Below, piece after piece: positions 34,601 through 49,605 of a DNA stretch of 64,000 nucleotides. The DNA comes from Glandiceps talaboti (lineage: Eukaryota > Hemichordata > Enteropneusta > Spengelidae), in assembly GCF_964340395.1 (NCBI RefSeq), contig NC_135551.1, positions 31,334,955 to 31,398,954 of the forward strand. Reading direction: 5' to 3'. Within the stretch, counting starts at the first letter, position 1. Each line of letters starts with the position of its first letter. A program made the translations under genes and the position numbers. The notes under the pieces are model-generated. The model ran no database searches. It worked only from the letters and a program-made list of their open reading frames with translations, and was not told the origin of the DNA.

Positions 34601-37600
34601 ATCATCCAAAGTTCAGTCTAAACCTGATAATTTCTACAACGTTTTGTTTGACATGCTCCCTGTCACGCCTCGGAGAATATATTTTATACTGTCAGTGACT
34701 ACTGGAAACTTTGAAAGAAAACATGTCTCAAATCGAGGCACAAGTCAAACTCGTTAGCTGACCCCTCAATAAATCTGCTGAATTGTTAGAAAGACAGAAC
34801 ATTTGAATTAAACGTTTACAATCGTCGCAACATCGCCGTGCCTCGAGGACAGTCGTACAGGCAGATTTTTGTCGTTAAACTTAAATACTACAAATATGTT
34901 GAGACCAGTTTTGGTACCGTAGTAGCTTTTAGAGTACCTTTTCACTGTGTGCTTTTACGCATGTTAAGTGTACCTGGCCTGGCACTCTTCCAAAACATAC
35001 ACGACTAGTTTTTTTGTGATAACGCAAAGGAATGAATGAGAGATCCTCGAGATGGAGTTTGAATGCCACTCCAATTACGTTTTGACAATATGGCAGTCGT
35101 GTGGAAGACACGCCATACTTGTTTGTTAGAACCAGGTGGGTCATTACCTGGGTAAACATAGAGATGGTCCAAATGGCTTCATCTTGTTTATTTGGAGCAT
35201 GGTTATATCACTAGCGGGTTGAACTCTCTCGTTTTACAACAATGTTACTGTTTATCCTAGACATCAAGTACACCAATTACACTATTGACAATTGGGAAGC
35301 GAACTTTACATGTAAGGTATTTAGAGTCACAATACCGTGTCACAAGAACGGTTTGAAAATGAGCAAATAATGCGCTCAAAATTAAAAACAAGCCACACTT
35401 TTAAGAAATAACCCATAACTACGAAAGTCTATTCTCTGTATCGTTTCACAGTAGACGAATTTGTGTTTAGAAATGATTGAGTGTCAGATGCTATGGAGTT
35501 TTGTGAAATGTTCAAGTTCATCACCATACATCAAGTTATCAGGCAAGGAATAACAACGATATATAATAAAGAAAATAATATTAGGAAGACTCGTTTATTT
35601 ATGGGATTATACCACAAATGTGATCACCTTCACTCACAAGTAGGTATATTCAAATCAGTTCATATATAGGCTTTGTAGTACTTTCATTTTAAAAAAATAT
35701 TCTGAACATTTGGTCTCAAAGAATAGGGCATGATGGTTAATGATTTCATAGGTCTTTCTCAATGAAACTTCCGTTGAATTCCCTTCACTGAGGTCCCTTC
35801 ACAATACAAGGGGGGTTGCCCTACTCTCTGGGGACGTTGTCGTTAAGAGGGCCTGGTGGTTTACGACGATGTGTCGCAAAATGTTACGTTACTGTAGTTA
35901 GCAATCATACAACTTGACAGGCATGTTTGTCAAAGTAAAATAACGAATTGCCCATGTTGTTTTCTTTAGCATTTAGCTTGAACTTTTACTTTTAATAGGC
36001 AATGTCGCCGTTCTGTCACTGTCTACACAGAAAACAATGCTGTCATAAATTCCCTGCATTACTTCTGCCTTTTGCAATGTAGCCTGTGTGCACAGGACCG
36101 AACGAATGGGATTAGATCTCTTTGACCAAGCCAAAAGTTACCCAATACAATGGGAGTGGTAAGACAAAAACAAAACGGATAGAGACGGCAATTATTAGTA
36201 CCAGCTTTCACGAGTAGACTTCAAAACCCCACAGTAAAAACAGCCTTGGGGAATAGTCCCCTTCAGCCATAGAAATCTTTATTTACATGTAACATGTTTC
36301 TGTAATGTTTCAAATCTCCTCGTTTCGAGTGAAATTATATTGGTTAAACAATGCTTAATGATGGTATTATCCTACTGACATCGGAAAACAATACTTTTTT
36401 TCTACATCAATGACCCAACTCTAACGAGTAACTCAGACTCACTGAAGTATAAAAATAAGAAAATGGCCCGTCTCGCCATACACCGGTCCTCGTCGCCGGT
36501 CATTAGAATGGTAGTGTGATCTATTAATGTACTTATTTCTGTTATTTCAGTAATCTCCGTATAAAAGTTCATGACATCCATACAGGTGACAAACATCCGG
36601 GAAACCCCATAGGTGGTCACAGAATCATACATTGTCAAGTTAATTGCTATATTCCGCCTTATTATGTATTCCATTCTTGGTTTTTGTCAGTGTCGTCAAT
36701 TTTTCGCAATATATAAGAAGACGCATTTCATGTATCATTGCGGAGATGCACTTGGATGGACAGTTGTCGGTTTGTGGTAGGGAAAGGAAGAAGAGTCGAT
36801 TGTTCAAAGAGGCGTTGACCATTATCAATCACACCTGAGTGATTGTTGATACTCGAATCATCTAAGTAATCACACTTCATTGACATGGAACCAGGTCACG
36901 AACCATCCTCACCATACATGGTTATAATTTACCACCTGCGGCCGTGGATATTGTCGCGAGTCGATTACGCCAATGCAAAACGATGACGAAAATGTCTTAC
37001 GGGTTGGTTTATCACCGAAATTGGAGTTCGTCGCCCGAGAAAAAATGAAGGTGGTTGTCCTGGGTGTTTGACCCGAAGTTAAGGTGACACAGGACATATA
37101 TAGTTAGCTTTGATCGTACAAATCTGTTCGGAAATACGTGTAACTATGTGTATAAACATGTTTTTTTTTATGAACAATATACTGCAGGTAAGAAAGACGA
37201 CTGAAGCTTTTTGAGCCCGACGGGGTATAAAGAATGCTTTAGTCGAAGATACCACAGTGTATTCAAATCAGTCACATGGAAACACAGTCACGCCATGTAT
37301 TAAACCTAGTTTCGTGTTGGCCTTCCGTTGAAAAGAAGTGAAAATCTACAGTGTTTGTGAAAGCATGTAATTCACCTTGTTTGTAGTCATAAAAGCTTCG
37401 CCCTAGTTGCAATAAGTCATCATGCATTGATAGGCAGGTTTTTTTTGTGTGTGTGACCTGTGTGCCGAGGTCTCAGTGTCGTACTGCCAAGCACTGACAC
37501 GCGTATTTCGCGTGGAGTTTTCAACGCGTGACTCTGGAGTGACTTTTATTGATTTTGTCCAAAATCGCCATAAATGCAATAATTCATCAATATGTCGTTA

Positions 37601-38150
37601 TAGGTTCTTATCACTGGCATATGACCTAGGATAGTTGAATTGAAGACAGCTCGACGTCAGGTCATTTACTACAGTGTTTACCCTTATGACCGACCAATTC
37701 ATTGTTGTCACCTAAATACATCATCAAGCATGTCCTGATGGGTCGGTCATCTACTTATAACATATCATCATAATCCATAACTTTATAAGCCATAACACAT
37801 GTACTTTGCACTAATCCTACCCATGAATATATTTAATATATCACCGAACGAACGAGTTCAGTAAATGAATGAACTATTGGTAAACTTTTTATACTCTATG
37901 AAATGCCTTATGTAGCAGATTATAACAAGTGACAACAATATAGCTAAGATGCAGTTCAGTGTTGTTTGACAATAGTCATGATTTATTGTCCTACTTTTAC
38001 CATGAGATGGAATACTTAACCACTGCAAAAAAATCAAGTTGTCTTCCATACATGCCAAACTGCAGCTGAGTTAATGGCGGTGGTTAATAAATTGATGGGA
38101 AATGAACAGATTGGTGAATAAATATGGCTAGGTGTGTTGGTGATGTACAT
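31648..38150. other. 6.5-kb stretch with no gene recognised
   Basis: No frame with a known domain and no convincing exon. Short frames (for example 33337-33528, 34554-34757, 36644-36838) lack splice context and recognisable motifs. The only singled-out motif is the CACGCG palindrome at 37498-37514. Confidence 0.4.
37498..37514. promoter_or_regulatory. CACGCG-N5-CGCGTG palindrome, copy 3
   Basis: CACGCGTATTTCGCGTG, same arms and spacing as the pair at 25823 and 25893, 11.6 kb away. Confidence 0.4.
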
Positions 38151-38453
<303 letters not shown>

Positions 38454-41400
38454 CTTCTATTAAAAGTCCTTGAAAATTCAAGAATCGAATTTATATTAGA
38501 TATCGTAGAGCAGTGATGTGGGCAAAACACCGGAATAAAAAGACCCTGCAGTCAGTGATTGTGATGGAAGTACTGTAACAGTATTTCTCAACTGCCGTGC
38601 ATCCAGAGTTCAAGACACGTGTGACGGACGATATATCGTGTCTCTACAATGATTACTAATTAACACATGTACTAACAACATCACTGAAGCGAATGAAAAC
38701 CTTTCCAACTGTGTTTTATTCTGGGGTATGCATAGCCATTGAGGTTGGAGTCTATATACTGTATACAGCTTGAATTTTTTAGGCGATTTTCATCGCCGTT
38801 TGAAATTACCACCTCAGTTCCGATACCACCGTCGACGAAAACCAATCTCAGCGTGATAAGAGTGATCATCAATGGCATGAAAAACTTCGTGTGCCAAAAT
38901 TTAGTGATGAACTGCTTGACTCTAAGATGGCTTTGTTTGAAAATCGACCAACAATGACGGTTAATTGAAACTTGCGATAAGTGTATCAGTCATCATTTGT
39001 TTTTTCTACGTGTCAGTCAAGGTTATTGACAGTAGAGATATTAGCTATCTCTCGCAAATCCTACAAAGTGAGTTTTGAAAATAATCACCTGTAGTCGACC
39101 CCCGTGGCCTTGTTAAGTATTCGTCGCTTGGTCTTTAATTTGATATTATCTTGCCCCGATTGTGGTGGTGTGAAATCTTTGGAAATGCTGGAGGGGGTCT
39201 TCTCAGCAGTGGTTCGTTGTACTACCAGTGCCAAACCCAAAATAAAACACCTTTTCATTCAAGTGTTCAAAAGGATTTTTAGTTATTTACGTTCAAAGTT
39301 TATTCGACAATCAAGAGCTCTGTTGTACCAATGCAAATGTTCAACAATACATTTGTGAGTGGTGTCAAGTTGTTAGTGTTTTGTGATCCTAGTATTGGTG
39401 TCTCAACACTGCTGCTACAGGAAGATTCGATAGGAAGGTTGGTGGTATACTTGACCCAACCTTCAAGAATCTTGAAATAGCTGGTACTTGTTTTGTTCTT
39501 AATTAGCGTAATTGAGGCAAACAAGTTGGCCACCTTGCCCAAGGGTACGACAAAGAAAGCGTGTCACACTAAACAACTTGACGCCTCCAAGGTGTGACAA
39601 CAATAGCCATTGTTATTCATATTGTGGTGACCAAATTCTCCACTCTTCTTAACTCCCCTAGTACATCTCCATTGGTAACTTATCAAAAGGAACACTTTTT
39701 TGAAGTGAATTGCACGCTTTTATTTGAAGTCCGATGGAGCTCTTTCTAAGGAGACATGTTTTTTTAATGACAACCAAGAGAAAGAAATACGACAACCACC
39801 GCCCCAAAACTTGAAGCTGTGTCAAAACAAACCGTTTCGAGTGCGCCCTCAAAGCGCCACCACTTTCACTTTTTGAGGTGATTCTACTTGACGCAACGGT
39901 CTGAAACAAAAACATGAATTCACCAAGAAGTTCAGTTTTTAACACTTATTATCTTCGGGTCCTTACACTGTAGTGTGTTTGTCCCATCATTGTACGCAGA
40001 CGATCACGATGCCGGTTCAAAGCGCTATACAGATATTTAAATTGACATGTGACAAAGTCAAGTAGGTTTCGTTTTGTTATAAAATTTGAAGTGTTCCCAT
40101 TATTTATATATAAACATTTGAGTATAAAATTGTAGTATGTCGAGATTATCGTTGTATGCTGAACCACTACTCTGGAATGAATTTCGGCCCGGTGATGGGG
40201 TCAATAAACTTTAAGAAATAATTGTTCAGGCAACTTGTCATTGTCCAGCATCATTCCAGTTATTGTGAATGACTTGCATACATAGTCATATAGAGTGATT
40301 CAGTAAAGTTAACAAATCTTATCCCGAGCTGATATGTACAATGATGTTATAACATCATTATTTTTCATCGTGTACTTCACTTAACAGGCTGAGGTTTTCA
40401 CTCCTAGCGTTCCAAATTATAGTTATTTCTGATATTAGTACATACTTAGTTATTCCTACTGTTCACATTGTATCTGTTACATGTCATACAACGCATTTAG
40501 AGTAGGAATACACTACGTATTTGCACTTGGTGTCTCTCACTGACATTTAACTATATCCTAGAAATAAAAGTCTTCATAATTAATTTAACTGTTTCAATAT
40601 TTTATACCTTGAACAATAGAACAGATAGGTCAGAGTACATGAGAGTCGAAACATATGAAGATCACACTGTTACCAATACGCGACCGAACAAAGTTTACTG
40701 TTATATTAAAGTATTCAACGTTTAGAATGGGACATCGTGCCTCTAGCCGGGCGTACTGCTAGGACACCATGCCTCCGGCCAACTGCTATGTTGTACCAGT
40801 ACCCTGAACTTGAGACTAGACTACTCCTGGATTGCATCAACCTGTATGCAGTGGAGTGTGATGTATCCTTGAACAAAATAACAAAATGCCCATTCTCAAA
40901 CAACTTAAACCTAATATATTTATCATAATGTATTTTCTATAGCCAATGAGACCGTACACTAGAGCCTGGAGATTAATAGTAGATAGCTATGTCTAGTGGT
41001 AGTGCTAACCTTCATCGAATCTCAAATAATCTCTTTACGTGTTAGAGATGATTCGATATCACGTAGGCATCCAGACTTTATTGTGTTGTTGCCAAAAGCT
41101 TGGAAGTCAAGGTCAGAGATTATGATCGATCTTGTTTCAACTCGTGTGTACTACAGATAAGATCAAATTTAAACTTATGCTTTGAAGGGATAGCGACGTC
41201 GAGTCGCCAATATTGACGTATTGAAATACCAAAATGACGGTGACGAAGTTCAAATGTTTACCGTTTTCAAAAACTGAACCATTGGGCCGACTGGACTGAA
41301 TAAATGTAATGAATAAATGTAACTTTGAGAGTATAGCGTAGGGGGCGTTTTGTTGTTTTTTATTTATTAACTTTAAAGGTGCCCCGTGTGAACTTATAAG

Positions 41401-41864
41401 TGAAAAGTTGACACACCCAACTCTAGGGAGCTATAAGACATAATAAGACAGATGAGATGAATCAAAGTACAGAAATAGATACATTGTAACATTATAATGG
41501 GTGTACACTCATACGTCAAACGTGTACTATGTTATTAGATGGTACAGACGTAGGTCGATGACACTGTGTATATAGCTATTTCCCCATTTGTTTGAATTTC
41601 TCGGTCTTAAGAAAATATGACCAAGACATTAATTCAAAATAACTGATCTATTGACCATATCTGTGAACCCGTCTTTACTAGTGACAGTCATGTTACAAAC
41701 ACGCAAACTTATATAGCTGACCTAAATGTGTATTTACATTGTATTAAACCAATGAATGGTTACTTGGATGATAACATGGTCATATTGATGGTTACTTTAC
41801 CATATAACAACAATTATATTACTGACTCGTTCTATGCCCCATTCTCTCATTCTGTATGTTCAAA

Positions 41865-41930
<66 letters not shown>

Positions 41931-44900
41931 GGATTTCTTTCTGTTACGCCGTGTTTCAGTAGTCTCTCTCTCTCACCCTCTGGTATTTACATATTTATCT
42001 GTCATTTACACATCTGAGTGATATAGTATTTCATGTATTGCCAACTAAACAGTGCCCAATCTTAATACAATCTAAAGCTTGTGTTATTTATAATTAATCT
42101 TATCTGATGAAATCATAACATTATCACTGACCCAAGTACCTCATTATCTTTTAATAACAAATTTTACGAAAATATTGTCGCCCTTTATACAGAGAAGATA
42201 AAACAAATCCCTATAAATTAGATTATCGAGAAACATATGCGTTGCTTAGATACGGAAAACGTTGCCTAAATACGGGAAGCTAAACACATCAGATAGGATT
42301 ATAATGAGTGATGCAATGAATTAGATTTCATCACTTTTGGCAAGGACAGAGATAGAAGGACTACCTCCATGCTTTAGATATCTAAATATATTAGGACCCT
42401 TCTCTTCGATCGCCTGCTGTAATACGCTCAAGTAGAGTTGTCGATTTTCACAAAATGCCAGGAATTATGAAAGGTGTTAACAGTTAGCATGACAGAACAA
42501 GTTTTGGATCAATATTAAAGTTAAGTGTTGGTCAACTGGGGGCAATTTATAGTCAACTGTACAATTTAAACCATAAATCTTAACTGTGGTCATTATCGAT
42601 GATAACTATAGTTGAGGACAAATCAATAACAACTGACCGTCAACAGGTCAATACAAGATTCAAGTTTAGACATAATCCGTGAATCAATGATTTGATAGAT
42701 ATGGATTGTTTATACTCGAGATATACTCAGGCTGGCAATATGCCATTTTAATAAGACGGGTGTTGTTGTTTTTTCATTTCGGACCAAACTATTACATATT
42801 GTGAATAAACATGCCACGGTGCTGATCTTTTGTAGGGATCCTAAAAGCATTCACTAACATTAATCAAGAGGCAAATCACGAACAAATATATGTATGGTGT
42901 TGTTACATTTGGCCATTGTCCAAGCGTTGCTATAGTAACGGGCGAATCTGCATAAAGTAAAAAATCTATTACACTAAGAAATCGAAACTAAAGTGCCCAA
43001 CCAATGTGCGAATATGTCTGCGCCTTTGTGAAATCCCCAGCTCGGAGTTTTTGTGGACATTTGATCGTTTAAATTGATATGTTTCGCGTGATCTTTTTTT
43101 CTTTTCCTGCAGCACGAGCTTTCACTTTAAAAGTAAATGATAACACACCGTGACATGATAGTTTCTACTCTACCGACCACGATCTATTGTCAGTGTTCTT
43201 CCCACTACGACTAAGGTAATAAATCACCAGTAGGACAATATTGTCTTGGATGGGAAAACTTCTTCCAAGTAAGTCACACGATGCATATTATATTGTCTCC
43301 CCGAGGGTGGCGATTAAAAAACTCAGTGTCGCTAGAGACTCAATTCAAGTGAAAGACCACTGGTACAATTTGTGGTTGGTTGTATGAACACACTTATGCT
43401 CGATTTCCCAGAGGTTAGCAGAGACCAAAGTTGGTCAAATGCGGTCAGAAACAAAATACTTTTCACATATGGCAAGTTTCATCATACGGATCGGAAGTCT
43501 ATTAGTTTGTGTTACTTTCATAAACCGTGTTAAAACTTAGAGCTGTTATTTCTGAAGGATTGTACCAACTAGGCTTAGTTTCCCGCGTTTGAATAGTTTT
43601 ACGGGTTCTGTGGTAACCTATTAAAAATCACGACAACTAATAAACATGTCAATTGACCTGTACCCGAACCCTAGCAATGTTACATAGGCTAAAACAACAT
43701 GTATTCATACACAAAATGGTGACCTACATCCAATGACAAGAACGGCGATTTCTTGAAGATGTTGGGTGTCAATCATTCTTAATGTTGCAGCTATGTTTAA
43801 AAAGACACATTAGTGTAACTTAATTAAACTACGCAATTAGATCAAAAGATTAGTCCAAATTTGCACCTATTTGCCACGTACATAATGAAGTGACTGCCAG
43901 GGATAGTCACGAACGGTTCTCATTAATTCGTTCCCATCCACTGTCTACATTTCTACACATTCAAACGGAAGTTATAAACAACAGGATATGAATCTACCCG
44001 AGTAATTTACAGAGTCCGAACACTGTAATGCTTGGATTAATTCATTGGAAAATTAACCTCCTGTTTTAATTGCATTTTATTTCAGAGGTAGTCAAGGCAA
44101 ACGTTGATTACGTCATCACTTTAGCAAGCTAATTGAATCCATGTAACGACTTAATGAACCTCTGGCCCTTTCATGAACCAAAATCACGTGACCCGACGAC
44201 CGCGATTTGTTTGGCGTAGAGTTAGCTAGTAGCTTTAAAACTAAACTGAAGTGATGTTTATTTCACGACTTGTTATATGTACATGTACGGGGTCACTAAG
44301 GGGTCAAAATGTCATCAAATCCCTCACAATAGGTCAAAGTTCACTTAATCTCAACGCGAAACTTTACAATATCATAATCTGTTGAATTAAATTGTTGTAT
44401 AGGCAACCAAATAATGTCGCCATTTTTCATTAGAAACATTTGTCACCAAGTAGAAGCAAACTTAATAGATACAATTTAATTAAAAGATAAAATTCACACG
44501 GACGATGATATCAAGTAATGATTACAAAGCACACATACCATATTAGTCTAGAGTCTATCCATTGGGTACGAACGAGGTTAGAACTTAGAGATGACTCCAT
44601 ACCATGTTGGCATACAGGCTAATATCAGGTTGAGCGATTGGAATTCATTGTTATTGTCATGGCATTTTAGGATCATTTTTGTGCATTTTTGTTACATTTT
44701 GAGAATTTCATATATATTAACACAGTCGTGATGCCATGGGGATTCGAGATAGACACTGGCTTATAAAGTTATCACACAGTCTGCCACTCAACATTTTCTA
44801 GACACGTTGGACACTTAGATATAATGAATAGTAAAGAAAACGTTATTTAAGAATAAACAATTTTCATCGTCGCAAACCACGGCCTCTTTTACTGCACCGT

Positions 44901-45995
44901 CCAAAAGCGCGCCGTCCCGAGGGCTTTATTTCAAAGTGTAGCAGCTCTGGTTTGGGAGAATGACAATATTAAAATCTGGTGAGTAATAATGTAGATTAAA
45001 TTCTGAATGATCATAAATTTATAGTCGGTGAAAAGTCATCGTCTACAGGATGGACAATAATATTTACATGTATATATCATGTTTTGAATACATTTTATGA
45101 GATGGTTTCAGATTGTGTGTTGATCTGGAAGTGGCCACCTAAGGTATGATGTCATCATTTGAGGATCAGAATGAATGTGCAATGAATATGGAATTTGTAA
45201 CCACGATAGAAGAAAACAAAAAACTGTGCGTGATGATAAGGCCTAATAAAAAGAAGTGTGCTTCCAATTCAGTACGCTCAAGTTTAGGATAAGTGGGTTA
45301 GGTAGATTTTTTATTTTATTTCATTATATATTTTTTCATGTCTGAGTGTCTAGTTCAGGTTTTCCATTGTTTTCCAAATGGTCTCTGTGTTATTTATTTC
45401 TTCCTATCACGTGGTACAGCCATTACATATTAGATGAACAGTTTTATAATGTCTTTTTAACAGTTTCTGAATCCACTTTTTCTCGCGAGACTTCACAATT
45501 TTTACGATTTTAATTTTTTTTCTCGAAAATGTAAAAAATAGTTTAGGGTCGGTAGTGAAAAACTAGATGGGGTCGGGTAACCGGAACCAAACAATTATTT
45601 TGTTTAGCCCTAAACTGAATTAATGGTATATTGACGACTTGAACGTTACATGTATGTGTTATTATGTTTGGTTTATTGTTAATATCAGTAAGATTATAGT
45701 GCAACACACAATTGTTCTTTCTTGAATTAAGTCTTAGATATTTCAATCACATGTTAAGTAACAACCTTGTATGTAAATTTATGGGATAGTTTTAAATAGA
45801 TTTGTGCCTTAGGTGATTTAATTGAATTGATGATATTATACTGGAATCAACGCTCTACTACAGGCATTTTAATTTCCTTACATAAGGTCATGAATTAATC
45901 TAGGTAAATCCTGAATTTGACGTTTAATCTGCCGAGCTGATTACGATAAGATATGCTATATCTGCATTAGTACTCGTTTACATCAACGACGCCCC
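38454..45995. other. 7.5-kb stretch with no gene recognised
   Basis: No coding exon, tRNA or rRNA recognised. Contains the (CTGT)n run at 41875-41931. Frames such as 39658-39945 and 41728-42021 have no identifiable domain. Confidence 0.4.
41875..41931. repeat. (CTGT)14 microsatellite
   Basis: 57 bp of pure tetranucleotide repeat. Confidence 0.97.
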
Positions 45996-46003
45996 GATAG
46001 TAC

Positions 46004-46024
46004 CTCAGACCACTAAGGTCTGAG
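46004..46024. mobile_element. 21-bp palindromic micro-insertion with 7-bp target duplication
   Basis: Arms CTCAGACC (46004-46011) and GGTCTGAG (46017-46024) around ACTAA. ATAGTAC lies on both sides (45997-46003 and 46025-46031). The left 13 bases match the arm start of the 38-bp hairpin at 5696 except for one C/T change. The flanking duplications at the two loci differ, as expected for independent insertions. Confidence 0.55.
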
Positions 46025-46031
46025 ATAGTAC

Positions 46032-49000
46032 GGACAACAAAATGGAATGGATGTATCTGACGAAACGTTGTAAGAATACAATGAGATTTATCCCTCTTTG
46101 TTGTCACAAGTGTTTCAGAAAGTGTGACAAAGAAGACGTGTCATTATTATTTTCGATACGAAGACTGACTTTATTTGATATGTATACCCTTGTGTCATAC
46201 AACCAGAGTGATCTCGGATCACACAGCTTAGTTATATAAAAACAAATGGTGTACAATTCGATTTGATGAGGGCGCTGTCGACAAGCCTGTAGAACTAACG
46301 ATCCACTTACAGACTAAACACTAAATACAATCTAAAGCGATAAGCGAATCTACATCTATTGATTACTAAAAGTTGTTTGCATTAGTTTTTTTTTACAAGC
46401 TGTTCGTGTTTGATAAGACACTTTGTGGGAGTCAGTATGTCCATTTATCAAAGCTTCTATCTTTTCCACTGCCATTTATCATTATTTTCCAATATTTGTT
46501 TCTTGTACGTTACTTTACATACTTTATTCTGTTGATTTAACACTCTAAACAATTATACTGGAATACAATTTAAGCCTTTATTAGACTCATCGTTTTATCC
46601 CCACACAACTCATTATGTTGCTTGGTTCAAGTTGCCTGGGCTTGACTTCAAATTATACGATACCTTGTAATTTCGACACAGTTCTTCAATTTCTAACATT
46701 GTACCCACAGGGATGTTGATTGTGTCATTCTGTACATCGTACGACATGTGAACATCTAATAATATATTGTTTACGATAAGTAACAATCGTTTTGAATCAG
46801 CTGTACTTTTGGACTGTCACGTGATCGGCGATCTGTATGTTCTGATACCTGGTTCTGATAGTAGGTTGAAAGGTTGTTTGTCCAAAAGCGCTTATCAATT
46901 AACACAAACTAATAGACTCATGAGTAAGTCAATCTCAAATCTCAGGGCAAATCTCAATTAATCTGTGATTCATCATATTAGCATTCATGCGTGTACCTAT
47001 CAATGCTATAATTACCCGTATGTATAAACTACACCACTCTTAAAGTAGACATTGTTTTAAAATGTACTGGGATTGTCTATTGATTTCCCCGCATATCGTT
47101 GAGGCAGTAGGGTCCACACGATAAGTTTGACAGACTGTCCATGTTGTTTAGCAACACAGACTTTGTTTGCCTCGTGAACGTTTCCTTTATATAGCAAGGT
47201 TCTCTGTGTTTGTTTGAGATCGACATGTACATCGCGTGTCGAACTAAAAGCGCTGACAACGCATATCGTGAGTACATCACGTGTTACGTGTCTGCCCACA
47301 AAGAAGATGCTAGTACCCTAGTATTAAAGTTCATTGTTTGTGGACTTTAAATGAATCTATACACGTGAATTGTGTCAACGGGGAGATTAATCAAGCCATG
47401 TACTACTAGCACAATACAACAAACACAGTAATCTGCATATATTATCAATTAGCGTCTTATCGCCGCCAAGAGTGTAATGACAGTGTTTTATCAATATAGA
47501 AACCTCGGTAAAAAATAGACAAAGGTTAGAAGACTCTGTCTTTTTCGCTTTTATTTTCTTTACTAATTCGATAAAGCAATTAGTTAGTCCGTTATTCTCT
47601 TTAAAGTTTACGGTGGCAACGTTCATGTTTGAACATGTTTTGCTAAAAGTAATATCAAAACTAAATGAAACCGGTGTGACTAAAACCTCAAGTGTAAAAC
47701 ACTTTAGACACTTAAAATTATGTCAAAAGACAAGAGTGGATGATTATCTCATACAATTATCTACTAGGGATATGGGTCTGAATTACTAACACTAGAACAA
47801 CCTGCATATATTAATCAGACTAAGTCACGTGGTACATACAGGCTTGGGTCAAAACTGTCAAGTGTTAATAAACAGTCAGGTAACATTCCATTTATGGATG
47901 TTTTATTTCTATTCTTTTAAAACTTCATATTTCTCCTAACCGTACGTCCCAACTATATCAGAATGTGTTGTCACGTGATACTGTTTTACAAGTGTTACCT
48001 GGTACTAAAACAAATCAATGGTTTGTTTTGTTTTTAAAACATGCTTTAACTTTCATCACGTTCAATGATGCAGTAGCTTAAATTTGCCTCATCGTTGTAC
48101 TGAATCATACGTCCTGTGACAAAGAAACAAGTGAATTGCATACCAATATATTCTCCAGAACGAATGTCTTATAATTATAGATGTTACTTTCATTGTTTTT
48201 GTCATTGGTAACTAAATAAGCGCTTATAATGATAAAATTAAAGTTACAATTTTCGTATTTTGACATTTTTTGAAATCAAAACTCGTGATAAATCATTTCG
48301 ATTTGGGGTCCATCATCAAAGCAAGAATGTACGGTGTATGGCAACATTATATTAGATCGGACTCGGAAATAGTGAATACGACAATGTGAAAGGAGCATAT
48401 CGTATTGCATCGTTGAGGGCGCTATTAATAAGGTTTCATACGTCACACTCTGCTCTGTGAGTCTAATGCATCCATGTTCAAATTAAACGGTGATTTTCTG
48501 AAAGTCATTTCCTTGAAAGTGATTTGTTCATCATTTGCCATTGACCGAAGGTGTGCATTTCTATTGGGTAAAGTCTGAAAACTGTCATTGCGTATTGCGT
48601 ACTACTCGACGTACCGTAGTCATTGGGCCGGGGGTTATGCTAGGTGTGTATAGCGGCACAGTTGTCTCCCTTGATAGAAATGGTGGTGTCCCTGTGTATT
48701 GCGTTTCGTCACAGTGAATGGAATTTAATACGTAACATAGTAAACTGTTTGTACATGGCGTGTCCATCAATGAAAAAGAAGTGCCCTACCTTTAAAGCAC
48801 ATTGTTTGTTGGTTTATGATTACTCTCGTTATACATGTGCATTGTCGCGTAGATGAAGATTTACTCACCACGTGTACACTGAATACAAACGGACATATAG
48901 AAGGATCTACATACATTACTAATTAGTGTAATACAGCCACCGAAACTGTATTGAGAGTACTGCATTCCAATATCTTGTTAGAGAATGCGCTAAATAAATG

Positions 49001-49298
49001 TAAATCTATAAAAGAATAAATCCACTGTTTGTGTTTCTTGTATTTGCTGGACTTATGCGATAATCCTTTCATCTTTAGTCCTTTTTTCTTGTTTAGTCAA
49101 CGACGGTGGAATTCATGTTCCAACAGGAATACTGATTTAAAACCTTGTTCAAATTAACCGACTTGAAGACTTACATGAAAGGTTAGTAAACTGAAAGTAC
49201 TTATTGTTGTCACGAGGACTCCAGATTCAACTCCAAACCTTTTAAATCAGATTTCAACTCTAATCAACGACGCTTACTTGATCACTTAGATTGGCACT
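46032..49298. other. No gene seen
   Basis: AT-rich with no recognisable exon or RNA gene; short frames (46042-46239, 47057-47299, 48535-48717) show no known motif. Confidence 0.4.
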
Positions 49299-49544
49299 AC
49301 TGTTTGTGTGTTTGTTTGTGTTTGTTTGTTTGTGTGTTTGTGTGTGTATGTATGTATGTATGTATGTATGTATGTATGTATGTATGTATGTATGTATGCA
49401 TGCATGCATGTATGTATGCACGCACACGCACGCACGCTCGCACACACATACATACATACATACATACATACATACATACATACATACATACATACATACA
49501 TACATACATACATACATACATACATACATACATACATACATACC
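49299..49544. repeat. Inverted microsatellite: (GTTT)n-(GTAT)n then (CATA)n
   Basis: GTAT repeats at about 49344-49398 and 49408-49417 face complementary CATA repeats at 49446-49543 across a short GC-rich centre (GCATGCATGCATG, then CACGCACGCTCGCACA). The arms could pair as a long hairpin or cruciform. Confidence 0.95.
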
Positions 49545-49599
49545 TTCATCGCGTGCACACACATTCCACCATGCTTGTAGTACTACTGAAAATTAAAAA

Positions 49600-49605
49600 T
49601 TTATT
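49600..49605 (-). terminator. Candidate poly(A) signal of the methyltransferase gene
   Basis: TTTATT on plus (AATAAA on minus), 228 bp beyond the stop codon, a typical 3' untranslated length. Confidence 0.4.
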
